DNA of 64,000 bases, taken from assembly GCA_964639885.1 (NCBI GenBank), contig CAZXEH010000003.1, positions 1-64,000 on the forward strand. The letters run 5' to 3'. Source of the stretch: JAGNLA01 sp964639885. GTDB lineage: Bacteria > Caldisericota > Caldisericia > JAAYUI01. Under the pieces are notes generated by a model. The model ran no database searches. It saw only the letters and a program-made list of their open reading frames with translations, and was not told the origin of the DNA. A program made the position numbers and the translations under genes. This document shows positions 26,838-35,667 of the stretch, piece after piece (position 1 is the first letter of the stretch; each line of letters opens with the position of its first letter).

Positions 26838-27455
26838 ATGACAGGAGAAATTGTGGGGGCAGGATACATTTCCAGAAAAGACCAGAAGGCAAAGACGAGA
26901 AGGCTGATTCTCGATGCCGCAATCATCGAGTTTGGCCTTGGGGGTTATGAGCAGACCAGCATCGCAAGCATTGCGAAACGGGCGGATGTGTCGCATGGCA
27001 ACATTTTCGCCCATTTCACGACCAAGGATGAGCTCTTCTCCAAAACCATCGAAGAATTTGGGCAGCGCGTAGTCAACAGGCTGGGGGAACTCTCAACGGC
27101 AGGCGCTGGAATAGAGTCGATTCTCTCTGTTCACTTGAAGGTCGTTTCAGAATTTGAGGATCTCTATTCGCAGACCGTTGCCAAATCCTTTGCCTTGCCG
27201 GATTTTGCAAGACAGGCAACCATCGCAATCCAGTCGGCAGTTTCACAGCAAATCTCGGTGGCATACAAGAATGATCTTTCAAAAGGCAAGATCATTCCGG
27301 TGCCGGTTCACATGCTGTTCAATACCTGGACGGCAACGCTTGGCTACTATCTGGCAAATCGTGACATGTTTGCACCAGGTGGGTCGGTGATCGAGCTGAA
27401 AGGCGACGAGATTCTTGGGTTTTTCATGACAATGCTTTCGAAGAGGGGTGAATGA
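26838..27455 (+). CDS. TetR/AcrR-family regulator
   Basis: 205 residues. The N-terminal helix-turn-helix is clear (TRRLILDAAIIEFGLGGYEQTSIASIA then HGNIFAHFTTKDELF). The ligand-binding C-terminal domain is helical and typical in length. CAGGAG serves as ribosome binding site. The stop overlaps the first gene of the five-paralogue array (ATGATGA), so the regulator is co-transcribed with it and most likely represses the whole operon through the operator array just upstream. The inducing ligand is unknown. Confidence 0.9.
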   Translation: MTGEIVGAGYISRKDQKAKTRRLILDAAIIEFGLGGYEQTSIASIAKRADVSHGNIFAHFTTKDELFSKTIEEFGQRVVNRLGELSTAGAGIESILSVHLKVVSEFEDLYSQTVAKSFALPDFARQATIAIQSAVSQQISVAYKNDLSKGKIIPVPVHMLFNTWTATLGYYLANRDMFAPGGSVIELKGDEILGFFMTMLSKRGE

Positions 27456-27894
27456 TGAAGTGCCAGTCGTGTGGAAGACAGTCTGAATCAACATTTTGTA
27501 AAGATTGTGCCAATGATGCCGGAGAGTTAAAAAGATTTGATGAAATTGTTGAAAGCCTTATCGGCTATTATGTCGAAACACAGGGGTTCGACACAGAGGT
27601 GGCAAAATCAGTAGCCATCGAAATCCTGTCACGCCAGCCAGCCTGGGAGAAAAAGATTAAAAAAGAAGAACGAACAAGGGCAAACTTCAAAAAGATGAGC
27701 ATTGTCTTCATGGCGATCGTTGTAGCGTTGACCAGTGGCGGGATTGTTTACTGGCTGACTTCGGCAAAACCAGCAAAATCAATTGTCACATACCAAAATA
27801 TTTCCAGCAAATCCGTATCACCCTTTGACAACATAATCGAAAAAGAGGTGAACGGTCTGCAGGTTTTCGAAATAAGATGTGCAGGCGATCAGCA
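27455..27894 (+). repeat. Near-identical 5' segment shared with paralogue 2 (copy A)
   Basis: 27455-27846 is identical to 30155-30546 (392 bp). Up to 27894 only three further mismatches occur, then similarity stops abruptly. It encodes the zinc ribbon, the membrane helix and the first strands of the ectodomain. Confidence 0.95.
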
Positions 27895-30145
27895 ATTGTG
27901 TCAGTTATCCGATAACATATTAACATTCAAAAGTCTTGAGGGAACGAAAAAATCTTTGTATTACAAACTTTTCAATATGGACTTGGATCACATGCTGGGA
28001 TACCCGTTTGTTCCATCGTCTTTAGAGACTAGATCAATGTTATCGCTTATGAATGATTATTTGATATTACCAAATATATTTAAAGATAACAAAAAGTCAA
28101 ATTGGGTTTATTCCCCTGATAAAGGCTTGTTGCATGAAATCGAAGGTGACTTATCAATGAATAAGGGAGATTATTGTCTAATTGATGATTATAACCATTT
28201 TGAAATATATAACCTGAGAACTGATAATAAAAAAGAAATTCAAAAAAAAGGATTTATTGATAGTAAAGCAATAGTTGGCGGAAAAGTGATAATTATGGAT
28301 GGCAATGATTTATTGATATATGATATTGATGCAGGGAAGTTGGAATCAAAAATATCAAATACTCCGATGGTGCACTATCTGAAACATGTTTCATCACGAT
28401 ATTTGCCATTAGAAACATCACTTGCACTTTACGGTGAGTCACATCAGAAGGACGACAAGAGTGTTGAGAGAAGTGAAGCAAGTCGGTTAGCTTCTATTGA
28501 AAAAAGGATAAGCAACAACATTAATGTTTTCGATGCTGAAACGCTGAGATTTATCGATACATCCTTCAATAATGTTTTGGATTTTCTAATAACCGATTCA
28601 ATGGATTTAACAAATACCTGGATGTACTATCGCAAATACGATAATAACAGGTCAATCACATATTGCTATAATCTTGCGACAAACACTGTGCAAACAGTAC
28701 AGACCGACGGAGATGTTATCTACCCGATAGCTACTACAGACAGATTTCTTGTTTTCTCCAAGTGTTTTAATAAATATTCTACAATCAGCCAGGATGATCT
28801 TACCAAAATTGTTCCAGAAGAGACATTGTTTGATCTATGGTTGTTCGATCCAATATCCAAAAAAATCTGGAAACTAGAAGATAAAATTGTTGATAACATC
28901 ATGGTATCAAACCAGTATATTTCATGGGTCAAGTGGTCGGGGGAAGGCAATGATCAATATTTTAATATATCATTTGCACAAACGCCACCACAACGCGCTA
29001 ACGATAAAATTATCGATAAATCTGAAAGCAAGGCCACTATTGAAAGTAGGCAAGTAGGTAATATTGAATTATCCGAAGTGAATCAAGTTGGCGACCAATC
29101 TCCATTTGTGGTGAACGTCGACAATCGACTTTCGAATAACCATAATGGCTACCTTTTCTATCAAACGTTTATTAGTGACAAAGGGGATTATCAAATCAAA
29201 AAAGTTGATTTTGGTAATAGAACTGTCACTGATTTTTACAATACCTCTCATCCAATTTTTAAAGATGATGTTACTAATTTCTATACTGTCAGTTATGATT
29301 ATTTATATGATAATGATTATTATTGTATGAACTATGAGCCATTATCTGACTCTATCGATGTAAATAAAATTGAAAACACTGATGTTATGGGTATCACAAT
29401 AAAACAAGATAATGATCATTTCCATGTTTATTATTCGGTCAAAGGTGAAAAATATGAATTGCTGAGAGCGTACCATCAAGGGGCATTTATATATTTGTAC
29501 AGGTATGAATTTCAGGATGATCTAATTTGCATTAACTCCGCATTATCGCAATCGTTGTATTATTTTGATAAGAAAAACAAGCGTTTCACATATATTTCTA
29601 AAGCCAAAGATTTAATAAGCTATAATAGTAGATATATTTTATTCGCCAATGGAACTGATGGGTCATCGCTTGTTTTATTCGATAAGGAAACATTAAGAAC
29701 ATCTGCTCGCGCCATCGATTTCGGTAATACTGGATGTAAGATGAATGAATGCTACATAAATGATGGTAAAAAGTTGGATGAACTCATTCTTGTGTGGCAG
29801 TATGTTAAAATCGAAAATAGCAAGCGCTCTACTTATTTAGCATACTATTTTTTTGCTAATGACAACGGGACGTTGCAAATAAAAAAAATTGATACCACTT
29901 GGAACCTAGCAATAGATGCAGTGTTGGGGAAGTGGACTTTGTTTCATATTGAATATCCATATGTGATCAATACAAAAAAATATGCCCTATACGCTTACAA
30001 TGTTATAACTAATGAGAAGATCGTTATCGATGGCAATTATGTCGATGGATCTATGATGAAACAGGGAGATTATCTATATTGGATGACCGATCGAGGTTAT
30101 TTGGATAAACAGTTTAAAAACATCTGCTTTGCGAAGATCAAATAG
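27455..30145 (+). CDS. Zinc-ribbon, single-helix membrane protein with two propeller modules (paralogue 1 of 5)
   Basis: 896 residues. Cys3, Cys6, Cys15 and Cys18 form a cytoplasmic zinc ribbon. A helical stretch follows (about 25-65), then a basic segment and one membrane helix at about 81-101, leaving the rest outside. The ectodomain has two modules. The first starts near 'SPFDNIIEKEV', the second near residue 520, and each closes with a 'D.Q(Y/F).N..(F/Y)A' signature. The first 392 bp equal those of paralogue 2; beyond about 27895 the sequence is AT-rich (12 G/C in 60 at 28201-28260), unlike its neighbours. ATG 27455 is preferred to 27452 because AGGGGTG fits it and the paralogues begin MKCQ. 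No known function; no enzyme motif seen. Confidence 0.8.
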   Translation: MKCQSCGRQSESTFCKDCANDAGELKRFDEIVESLIGYYVETQGFDTEVAKSVAIEILSRQPAWEKKIKKEERTRANFKKMSIVFMAIVVALTSGGIVYWLTSAKPAKSIVTYQNISSKSVSPFDNIIEKEVNGLQVFEIRCAGDQQLCQLSDNILTFKSLEGTKKSLYYKLFNMDLDHMLGYPFVPSSLETRSMLSLMNDYLILPNIFKDNKKSNWVYSPDKGLLHEIEGDLSMNKGDYCLIDDYNHFEIYNLRTDNKKEIQKKGFIDSKAIVGGKVIIMDGNDLLIYDIDAGKLESKISNTPMVHYLKHVSSRYLPLETSLALYGESHQKDDKSVERSEASRLASIEKRISNNINVFDAETLRFIDTSFNNVLDFLITDSMDLTNTWMYYRKYDNNRSITYCYNLATNTVQTVQTDGDVIYPIATTDRFLVFSKCFNKYSTISQDDLTKIVPEETLFDLWLFDPISKKIWKLEDKIVDNIMVSNQYISWVKWSGEGNDQYFNISFAQTPPQRANDKIIDKSESKATIESRQVGNIELSEVNQVGDQSPFVVNVDNRLSNNHNGYLFYQTFISDKGDYQIKKVDFGNRTVTDFYNTSHPIFKDDVTNFYTVSYDYLYDNDYYCMNYEPLSDSIDVNKIENTDVMGITIKQDNDHFHVYYSVKGEKYELLRAYHQGAFIYLYRYEFQDDLICINSALSQSLYYFDKKNKRFTYISKAKDLISYNSRYILFANGTDGSSLVLFDKETLRTSARAIDFGNTGCKMNECYINDGKKLDELILVWQYVKIENSKRSTYLAYYFFANDNGTLQIKKIDTTWNLAIDAVLGKWTLFHIEYPYVINTKKYALYAYNVITNEKIVIDGNYVDGSMMKQGDYLYWMTDRGYLDKQFKNICFAKIK

Positions 30146-30154
30146 GGAGGAAAC

Positions 30155-30594
30155 ATGAAGTGCCAGTCGTGTGGAAGACAGTCTGAATCAACATTTTGTA
30201 AAGATTGTGCCAATGATGCCGGAGAGTTAAAAAGATTTGATGAAATTGTTGAAAGCCTTATCGGCTATTATGTCGAAACACAGGGGTTCGACACAGAGGT
30301 GGCAAAATCAGTAGCCATCGAAATCCTGTCACGCCAGCCAGCCTGGGAGAAAAAGATTAAAAAAGAAGAACGAACAAGGGCAAACTTCAAAAAGATGAGC
30401 ATTGTCTTCATGGCGATCGTTGTAGCGTTGACCAGTGGCGGGATTGTTTACTGGCTGACTTCGGCAAAACCAGCAAAATCAATTGTCACATACCAAAATA
30501 TTTCCAGCAAATCCGTATCACCCTTTGACAACATAATCGAAAAAGAAGTAAACGGTCTGCAGGTTTTCGAAATAAGATGTGCAGGCGACCAGCA
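30155..30594 (+). repeat. Near-identical 5' segment shared with paralogue 1 (copy B)
   Basis: Counterpart of 27455-27894, offset by exactly 2700 bp. 392 bp are identical, with three mismatches in the remainder before divergence. Confidence 0.95.
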
Positions 30595-32881
30595 GATTGT
30601 TGATCTTTCAGATTCCGTGCTCACTTTTTCAAGTCTTGAAGGTTCGAAATATTCAAAAGCCAACACGCTTTTTAACATCGATATCTCCACGATGCAGGGG
30701 CACCCTTTTGAACCCTATTCGATTGAAACAAGAGATATGCTGGAAAAAACAGATTTCAGAGTCTTCAACATTGTATCAAAAGTAGGCAGCTCAGGGAGTT
30801 TTTGGGTGTTTGATCCGATTAAGGGTGGCATCAAGCAAATCAAGGAAGATTTATGTCTATATAACAATTTCTACTATGTGTATGCCAACTACGTAGAGCA
30901 GTCAAAATATGCCTTTGAAATCAGCACCGGCAAAGTCAAGAAGCTGCCGTATTTCAGGAATAGATATGGTACAGACTACAGCTTTGTTGACGATGAAAGC
31001 ATTATTGTCCCACAAAGGGGCGGTTATGGGATAATCAATCTTCGAACAGGGGAGTTGAAGCAAACTTCGATACCCGATGATTTTTCAATCTTTGGTGGCA
31101 CAAAGAAGTTCAAGATAGTCTCGAAAACCTTTCCTGACGGGTCAAGCTCCGATAACATGCTCTATGTTTACAATGCACTGGCCAATTCACTGATAAAGAT
31201 TGATGACGACTATTCTGGATCACCCGTTATCACCAATTCGGGTGAAAACTCTGAGATTTACATAATTTATCAGAAGCATGACAAGAAAACAGACAGGCTG
31301 ACAACTTTGTACAAGAATCTTTTCAAGCCTGACAAACAACCGAAGGTGATTTCAACAGATCAGGACAATCTTTATCCAGTGTTTGCTTCAAAGTCTGCAT
31401 TGGTCTATACAACAAAAAAGAACAAAGCTTACGGTAAATGGTATAACAAACCTGACGATGAGAAGTGCTTGTCTGATTTGTGGGTACGAAATCTGCTGAC
31501 CGGCCAGGATTATCAGCTTGAAACAGGTGGAGTTGATAAAATTATTGCAAGTGAATCATCGGTGTGCTGGGCAAAATGGCTGGGGTCAGACGAAGACCAG
31601 TACTTCAATGTCTGCTTTGCCAAGATGCCTCCCCAGTACATCAATTCAGAATCGTACGATTCAGAGGGCTTAGCTCCATACGATAACATCAAGGAATCCA
31701 CAATTGGCGACCTCGATGTTTCAGAGATGTTTTGCCCGGGCGACCAATCGTTTGGAAAACCTGGAACTGATTATGTGAGTTTGAAGCGGGTTCGAGATGG
31801 TTATGGCTATGACGAGAAAAACACAACAAGTTATTTCTGTCCGTCATCAACCGAGGTAGCGCAATTGTCGCAATACGACCCAGGATTGCCGATGCCGACA
31901 TCCTATTTGTTTGATCCAGAATCGGAAAAAGGCGTGAAGCTGGCCAAGGACAACCCAGCAACAAAGCGTTTCCTGGATGACCGGAAAATTTCGATCAAAT
32001 GGAGGGATTCGGACGTGATCATGGCTGGCGACAATGCCATGTTCATGTACGACCACATCAAAGGAAACTTTGAAACGTCGGATTTTGCCGGAATTCCAAA
32101 AGCCATGAGCCTCAGGAAGGAATCATCTGGCAATAAAACCAGGATCATTTTCAATGACACAGCCAAGGATCATGAGGTGATGGTGATCGACAGCAAGATT
32201 GAAAAAGTTTATATCCATGCGCCAAAAGACAACAGCATGGTTTTCACAGTCAAGGTTTCAACCTCCGATTATTCATACGAATCAAGATATTTTTATCTGG
32301 ACACTGAAACAGCAGAAGCAACGGCTTTGGGTACAAATATAAACATTCTCGACACAAACTCTCGATACATCCTCATAAAACCTAACGTTAACGATATGGC
32401 TTCGCTCAAGCTGTTTGACCGTCGGACTAAAAAACTGGTGGACATTAACCCCAATATTAAGCCGGTAATTGGAAACCTTGGTCTGTGCAAGATAAACAAC
32501 GCAACCGAACCCGATGAGCTTGTGTTGGCATGGCCCTATCCCGAAGGTGACAACAACTCACTTTCATTCAGCATAGCCTATGCAAGACTCTCGGAAATAT
32601 CGACCAGCCCGAAGATTGTTCGAATCAAAAAGGATGAGGGCTCTCCAAATCTTATCGGGTGTCTTGGCAATTGGATTCTCTACAGTATTTCTGGGAAGGA
32701 TCGCTTTGAAACAATGTCAACAAGGCTTTATGGCTACAACATTTCGACTGGAGCCTACACCTTGCTGCATGACAATTTCTCTTCATCAATTGTAAAGGTT
32801 GGCGATGCAATATTCTCAACAGCAAGCAGGGGATATAAGGATAAACAGTTTAACAACGTTGTCTACATCAAGGCCAGATAG
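30155..32881 (+). CDS. Zinc-ribbon, single-helix membrane protein with two propeller modules (paralogue 2 of 5)
   Basis: 908 residues with the same plan as paralogue 1 and the same first 130 or so residues. The second module begins near residue 507 ('APYDNIKESTIGDLDVSE'). Module ends are EDQYFNVCFAKMPPQ and DKQFNNVVYIKAR. Base composition here is ordinary (28 G/C in 60 at 30781-30840), unlike the ectodomain of paralogue 1. GGGAGG lies 5 nt before the ATG and the gap to paralogue 1 is 9 bp. The ectodomain has frequent Tyr/Asp/Asn-rich strands typical of propellers. Ligand and partners unknown. Confidence 0.8.
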   Translation: MKCQSCGRQSESTFCKDCANDAGELKRFDEIVESLIGYYVETQGFDTEVAKSVAIEILSRQPAWEKKIKKEERTRANFKKMSIVFMAIVVALTSGGIVYWLTSAKPAKSIVTYQNISSKSVSPFDNIIEKEVNGLQVFEIRCAGDQQIVDLSDSVLTFSSLEGSKYSKANTLFNIDISTMQGHPFEPYSIETRDMLEKTDFRVFNIVSKVGSSGSFWVFDPIKGGIKQIKEDLCLYNNFYYVYANYVEQSKYAFEISTGKVKKLPYFRNRYGTDYSFVDDESIIVPQRGGYGIINLRTGELKQTSIPDDFSIFGGTKKFKIVSKTFPDGSSSDNMLYVYNALANSLIKIDDDYSGSPVITNSGENSEIYIIYQKHDKKTDRLTTLYKNLFKPDKQPKVISTDQDNLYPVFASKSALVYTTKKNKAYGKWYNKPDDEKCLSDLWVRNLLTGQDYQLETGGVDKIIASESSVCWAKWLGSDEDQYFNVCFAKMPPQYINSESYDSEGLAPYDNIKESTIGDLDVSEMFCPGDQSFGKPGTDYVSLKRVRDGYGYDEKNTTSYFCPSSTEVAQLSQYDPGLPMPTSYLFDPESEKGVKLAKDNPATKRFLDDRKISIKWRDSDVIMAGDNAMFMYDHIKGNFETSDFAGIPKAMSLRKESSGNKTRIIFNDTAKDHEVMVIDSKIEKVYIHAPKDNSMVFTVKVSTSDYSYESRYFYLDTETAEATALGTNINILDTNSRYILIKPNVNDMASLKLFDRRTKKLVDINPNIKPVIGNLGLCKINNATEPDELVLAWPYPEGDNNSLSFSIAYARLSEISTSPKIVRIKKDEGSPNLIGCLGNWILYSISGKDRFETMSTRLYGYNISTGAYTLLHDNFSSSIVKVGDAIFSTASRGYKDKQFNNVVYIKAR

Positions 32882-32892
32882 TGGGAGGAATC

Positions 32893-35658
32893 ATGAAGTG
32901 CCAATCGTGCGGAAGAACATCAAGCCAAACATATTGCAATGAATGTACAGATCAGGAAGGAAAACTCAAATCCTTCGAAGAAGTAACAGAGAATCTTACA
33001 AGCTATTATGTCGAAACCCAAGGGTTCGACAGAGAGGTGGCAAAGTCAGTTGCTATCGGCGTTTTATCTCACCAACCGGCCTGGGAAGCAAAAATTGAGA
33101 GGATCGAAAAGGGGAAAGATATGAGAATGAAAACATTTCTGATTGCAACAGCCGTGGTCTTCACTGTTGTCGGTGCTGGCATAGCCTGGTGGTTTGGAAC
33201 CAGGACAAAGGCGGATGAAGTAACCACAAACAACTTCGCAAAATCACCAATCTCACCCCTTGAGCAGATTCAGGAGAGAACGGTTGGCGATGACATGGTT
33301 GTTTATGAATTCAAAGCACCCGGCGATCAGAACATTATCAACTTCAACAATTATATTCTAACTTTTGACAGCCTCGTGGGGTCAGCCAATTCGCCAAAGA
33401 CCGTAATTTACAATTTCGATGTTGTCAACAGGATTGGTTTCCCATTCGATCCAAACTCGATGGACACAAAATTTCTGCTGGATGGGAGAAATGATTATCT
33501 TCAGCTGGACAAAAACTACAATAATCAAACTACCCCTTCAGGATCAGTGGTTTCTTTCGATATGGATTTTGAAGCTCATGACGCTCCATCCTCCTGGCTT
33601 TATGATCCAAGCAGAGGCGAGTTGAGGAAAGACATTAGTGTTTATTGTCAGGGAGACAATCTGATTGTCTGGGATTCGTCAAAGCTGGATACGGAATACG
33701 AAAAATACATCTGGAATACAAAAAACAATGTGAAATCACCGACAAGAGATGGTGATGGGCTGGTGAATCTTGGCAAACGTTACTATGTTTGTTCGTCTGG
33801 TAACGAAATAATCATTCACGACCTTGAAACAGCAAAAGTAGCTCGATTTGATGTAAGCTCATACCTTAAAAATAATGTGCAATCAACAATTGTTGCCAAT
33901 GACAATTATGTCTGCATATCGAGCCTCAATTATGCCATCGCCGGTAAAACTGGCACTTTTGTTTACGATATTAAAAACAAGACATTCAAAAAAGTGTTTG
34001 ATGAATTTATTGACAACCTTTCTATAAACCAAAATGTTGAGGCATCCGATACAATTGTTGCCTTCACCACCTACTCAAACAACAAGATAAAGTTTGGATA
34101 TTTCAGACCATGGGAGGCGAAGCCAAAATCAGTTTATTTCGAAGAAAAAGAGCGTCCTTCCAGCAGACAATGGACTCCGCTTCTGAAAGTGAATAAAAAT
34201 TCCATCATTTGGGATTTCAATGAAGAAACAAAGTTTGACCCTACACCAATCGGAAGCTGTGACCTCAACCCCAAGGCTCCATATAAAGACAATAAAATCC
34301 ATGTTTATGACACGATTTCAAATAAGGATTCCATTCTTGAGACCGATAACAGGGGCGAGGTGTTCATGTTTGGGGACTATCTAGCCTGGACCAAGTGGGA
34401 CGGCAAAGAGAATGATCAGTATATCAATGTCTGCTTTTCACCAATGCCACCCCAAGAGCTTGTTGATCGCAAACAATATGACAATGAAGGGAAACCTCCT
34501 TTTTCCAACATTACAGTAAAAAATAATGATGGTTTCGAAATTCGAGAACTTAATGCAAAAGGCGATCAGAACCTGGAGTTCAATTTTAGGCCGGACAATT
34601 TAACCTCTTGCCTGATCTTCCAGAGCTGGAACAAATCATTGAAGGAATTCGAGTACTGGGCGTTTGATCTGGATACGGAAAAAGGCGTTCTGCTTGATCC
34701 TGGCAATTTTGAAACGCTCAACTTCCTCTCAAAGTATGAACAAGACCTTTTCTGGCCTTCTTCGGACTGCACAAAAGTTAATAAATATGACCATATCAAC
34801 AAAAAAATTGTACAAGTCGAACAACCTGTAGAATTTGGGGATAACAATAGTAAACGATACATAACAAAACTTGGCATAAATGGCGATGAGTTAATGGTTA
34901 CAGACACAAAGACCGGTGAAACCAACACAATATGGAAAGGTAAAGGAGAAATAGATTTTTCATCCAGCATGATCGGCGATAACAACAATATCGTGACTTT
35001 TAGGATAATTGTTGGCGACGAGGTAAAAGAGTCCTTTGTATACATAATTCCCCTGAAGAAAATGATTAGCACAGGGGATGGGTTGATTTATGACAACTGT
35101 TCGGAAAGGTATTACGTCTGGGAACGATTTATCAATGATGATGAATACTATGCCGAAAAACCTTTCCGTTCTAAAAGATCGATCCACGTTCTTGACATAA
35201 TGACTGGCCAACAGTTTGAGATCAAACCGGAACAAAACAACATCTACGAATATGAGCATGTCTCACTTTTCGAAAACCTTCAGATCATCGGCGGAAAAAC
35301 TCCTGAAGAAACATACATCCTTTGGCCAACAGCAAACATAGTGGATGGAAACCTGTTCCAGGCCGTAGGATACACATCAGTTGCCGATATTGGCAAAACC
35401 TATAAAGAATTCAAAGCGAACGGAAAACCATTTGACATGTTGTTTTACACGGTCGTCGACGATTGGCTTGTTTGCGGACAAAAATCAACCGACAAGTCGA
35501 TGTTGGTTGCCAAGAACCTTGCATCGGGTGAGGAAAGAGTCCTGGATGACAACACTACCGGTTCAAGCATTATAAAAGTCGGAGATTATTTTGTTTGGGA
35601 AGCATTCCGATTCTCTGACCACCAGTTCCAAAACATCTGCTACGCAAAGATCAAATAG
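32893..35658 (+). CDS. Zinc-ribbon, single-helix membrane protein with two propeller modules (paralogue 3 of 5)
   Basis: 921 residues. The zinc ribbon reads MKCQSCGRTSSQTYCNEC; the membrane helix is near residues 78-100. Module 1 begins at 'SPLEQIQERTV', module 2 near residue 534 ('PPFSNITVKNN'). They end in ENDQYINVCFSPMPPQ and DHQFQNICYAKIK. The N-terminal 110 residues are close to those of paralogue 4 but with scattered, mostly silent base changes, so that pair is older than the 1/2 pair. I start at ATG 32893, with GGGAGG well placed; a GTG at 32881 would add four residues. No enzymatic motif recognised. Confidence 0.8.
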   Translation: MKCQSCGRTSSQTYCNECTDQEGKLKSFEEVTENLTSYYVETQGFDREVAKSVAIGVLSHQPAWEAKIERIEKGKDMRMKTFLIATAVVFTVVGAGIAWWFGTRTKADEVTTNNFAKSPISPLEQIQERTVGDDMVVYEFKAPGDQNIINFNNYILTFDSLVGSANSPKTVIYNFDVVNRIGFPFDPNSMDTKFLLDGRNDYLQLDKNYNNQTTPSGSVVSFDMDFEAHDAPSSWLYDPSRGELRKDISVYCQGDNLIVWDSSKLDTEYEKYIWNTKNNVKSPTRDGDGLVNLGKRYYVCSSGNEIIIHDLETAKVARFDVSSYLKNNVQSTIVANDNYVCISSLNYAIAGKTGTFVYDIKNKTFKKVFDEFIDNLSINQNVEASDTIVAFTTYSNNKIKFGYFRPWEAKPKSVYFEEKERPSSRQWTPLLKVNKNSIIWDFNEETKFDPTPIGSCDLNPKAPYKDNKIHVYDTISNKDSILETDNRGEVFMFGDYLAWTKWDGKENDQYINVCFSPMPPQELVDRKQYDNEGKPPFSNITVKNNDGFEIRELNAKGDQNLEFNFRPDNLTSCLIFQSWNKSLKEFEYWAFDLDTEKGVLLDPGNFETLNFLSKYEQDLFWPSSDCTKVNKYDHINKKIVQVEQPVEFGDNNSKRYITKLGINGDELMVTDTKTGETNTIWKGKGEIDFSSSMIGDNNNIVTFRIIVGDEVKESFVYIIPLKKMISTGDGLIYDNCSERYYVWERFINDDEYYAEKPFRSKRSIHVLDIMTGQQFEIKPEQNNIYEYEHVSLFENLQIIGGKTPEETYILWPTANIVDGNLFQAVGYTSVADIGKTYKEFKANGKPFDMLFYTVVDDWLVCGQKSTDKSMLVAKNLASGEERVLDDNTTGSSIIKVGDYFVWEAFRFSDHQFQNICYAKIK

Positions 35659-35667
35659 GGAGGAAAC

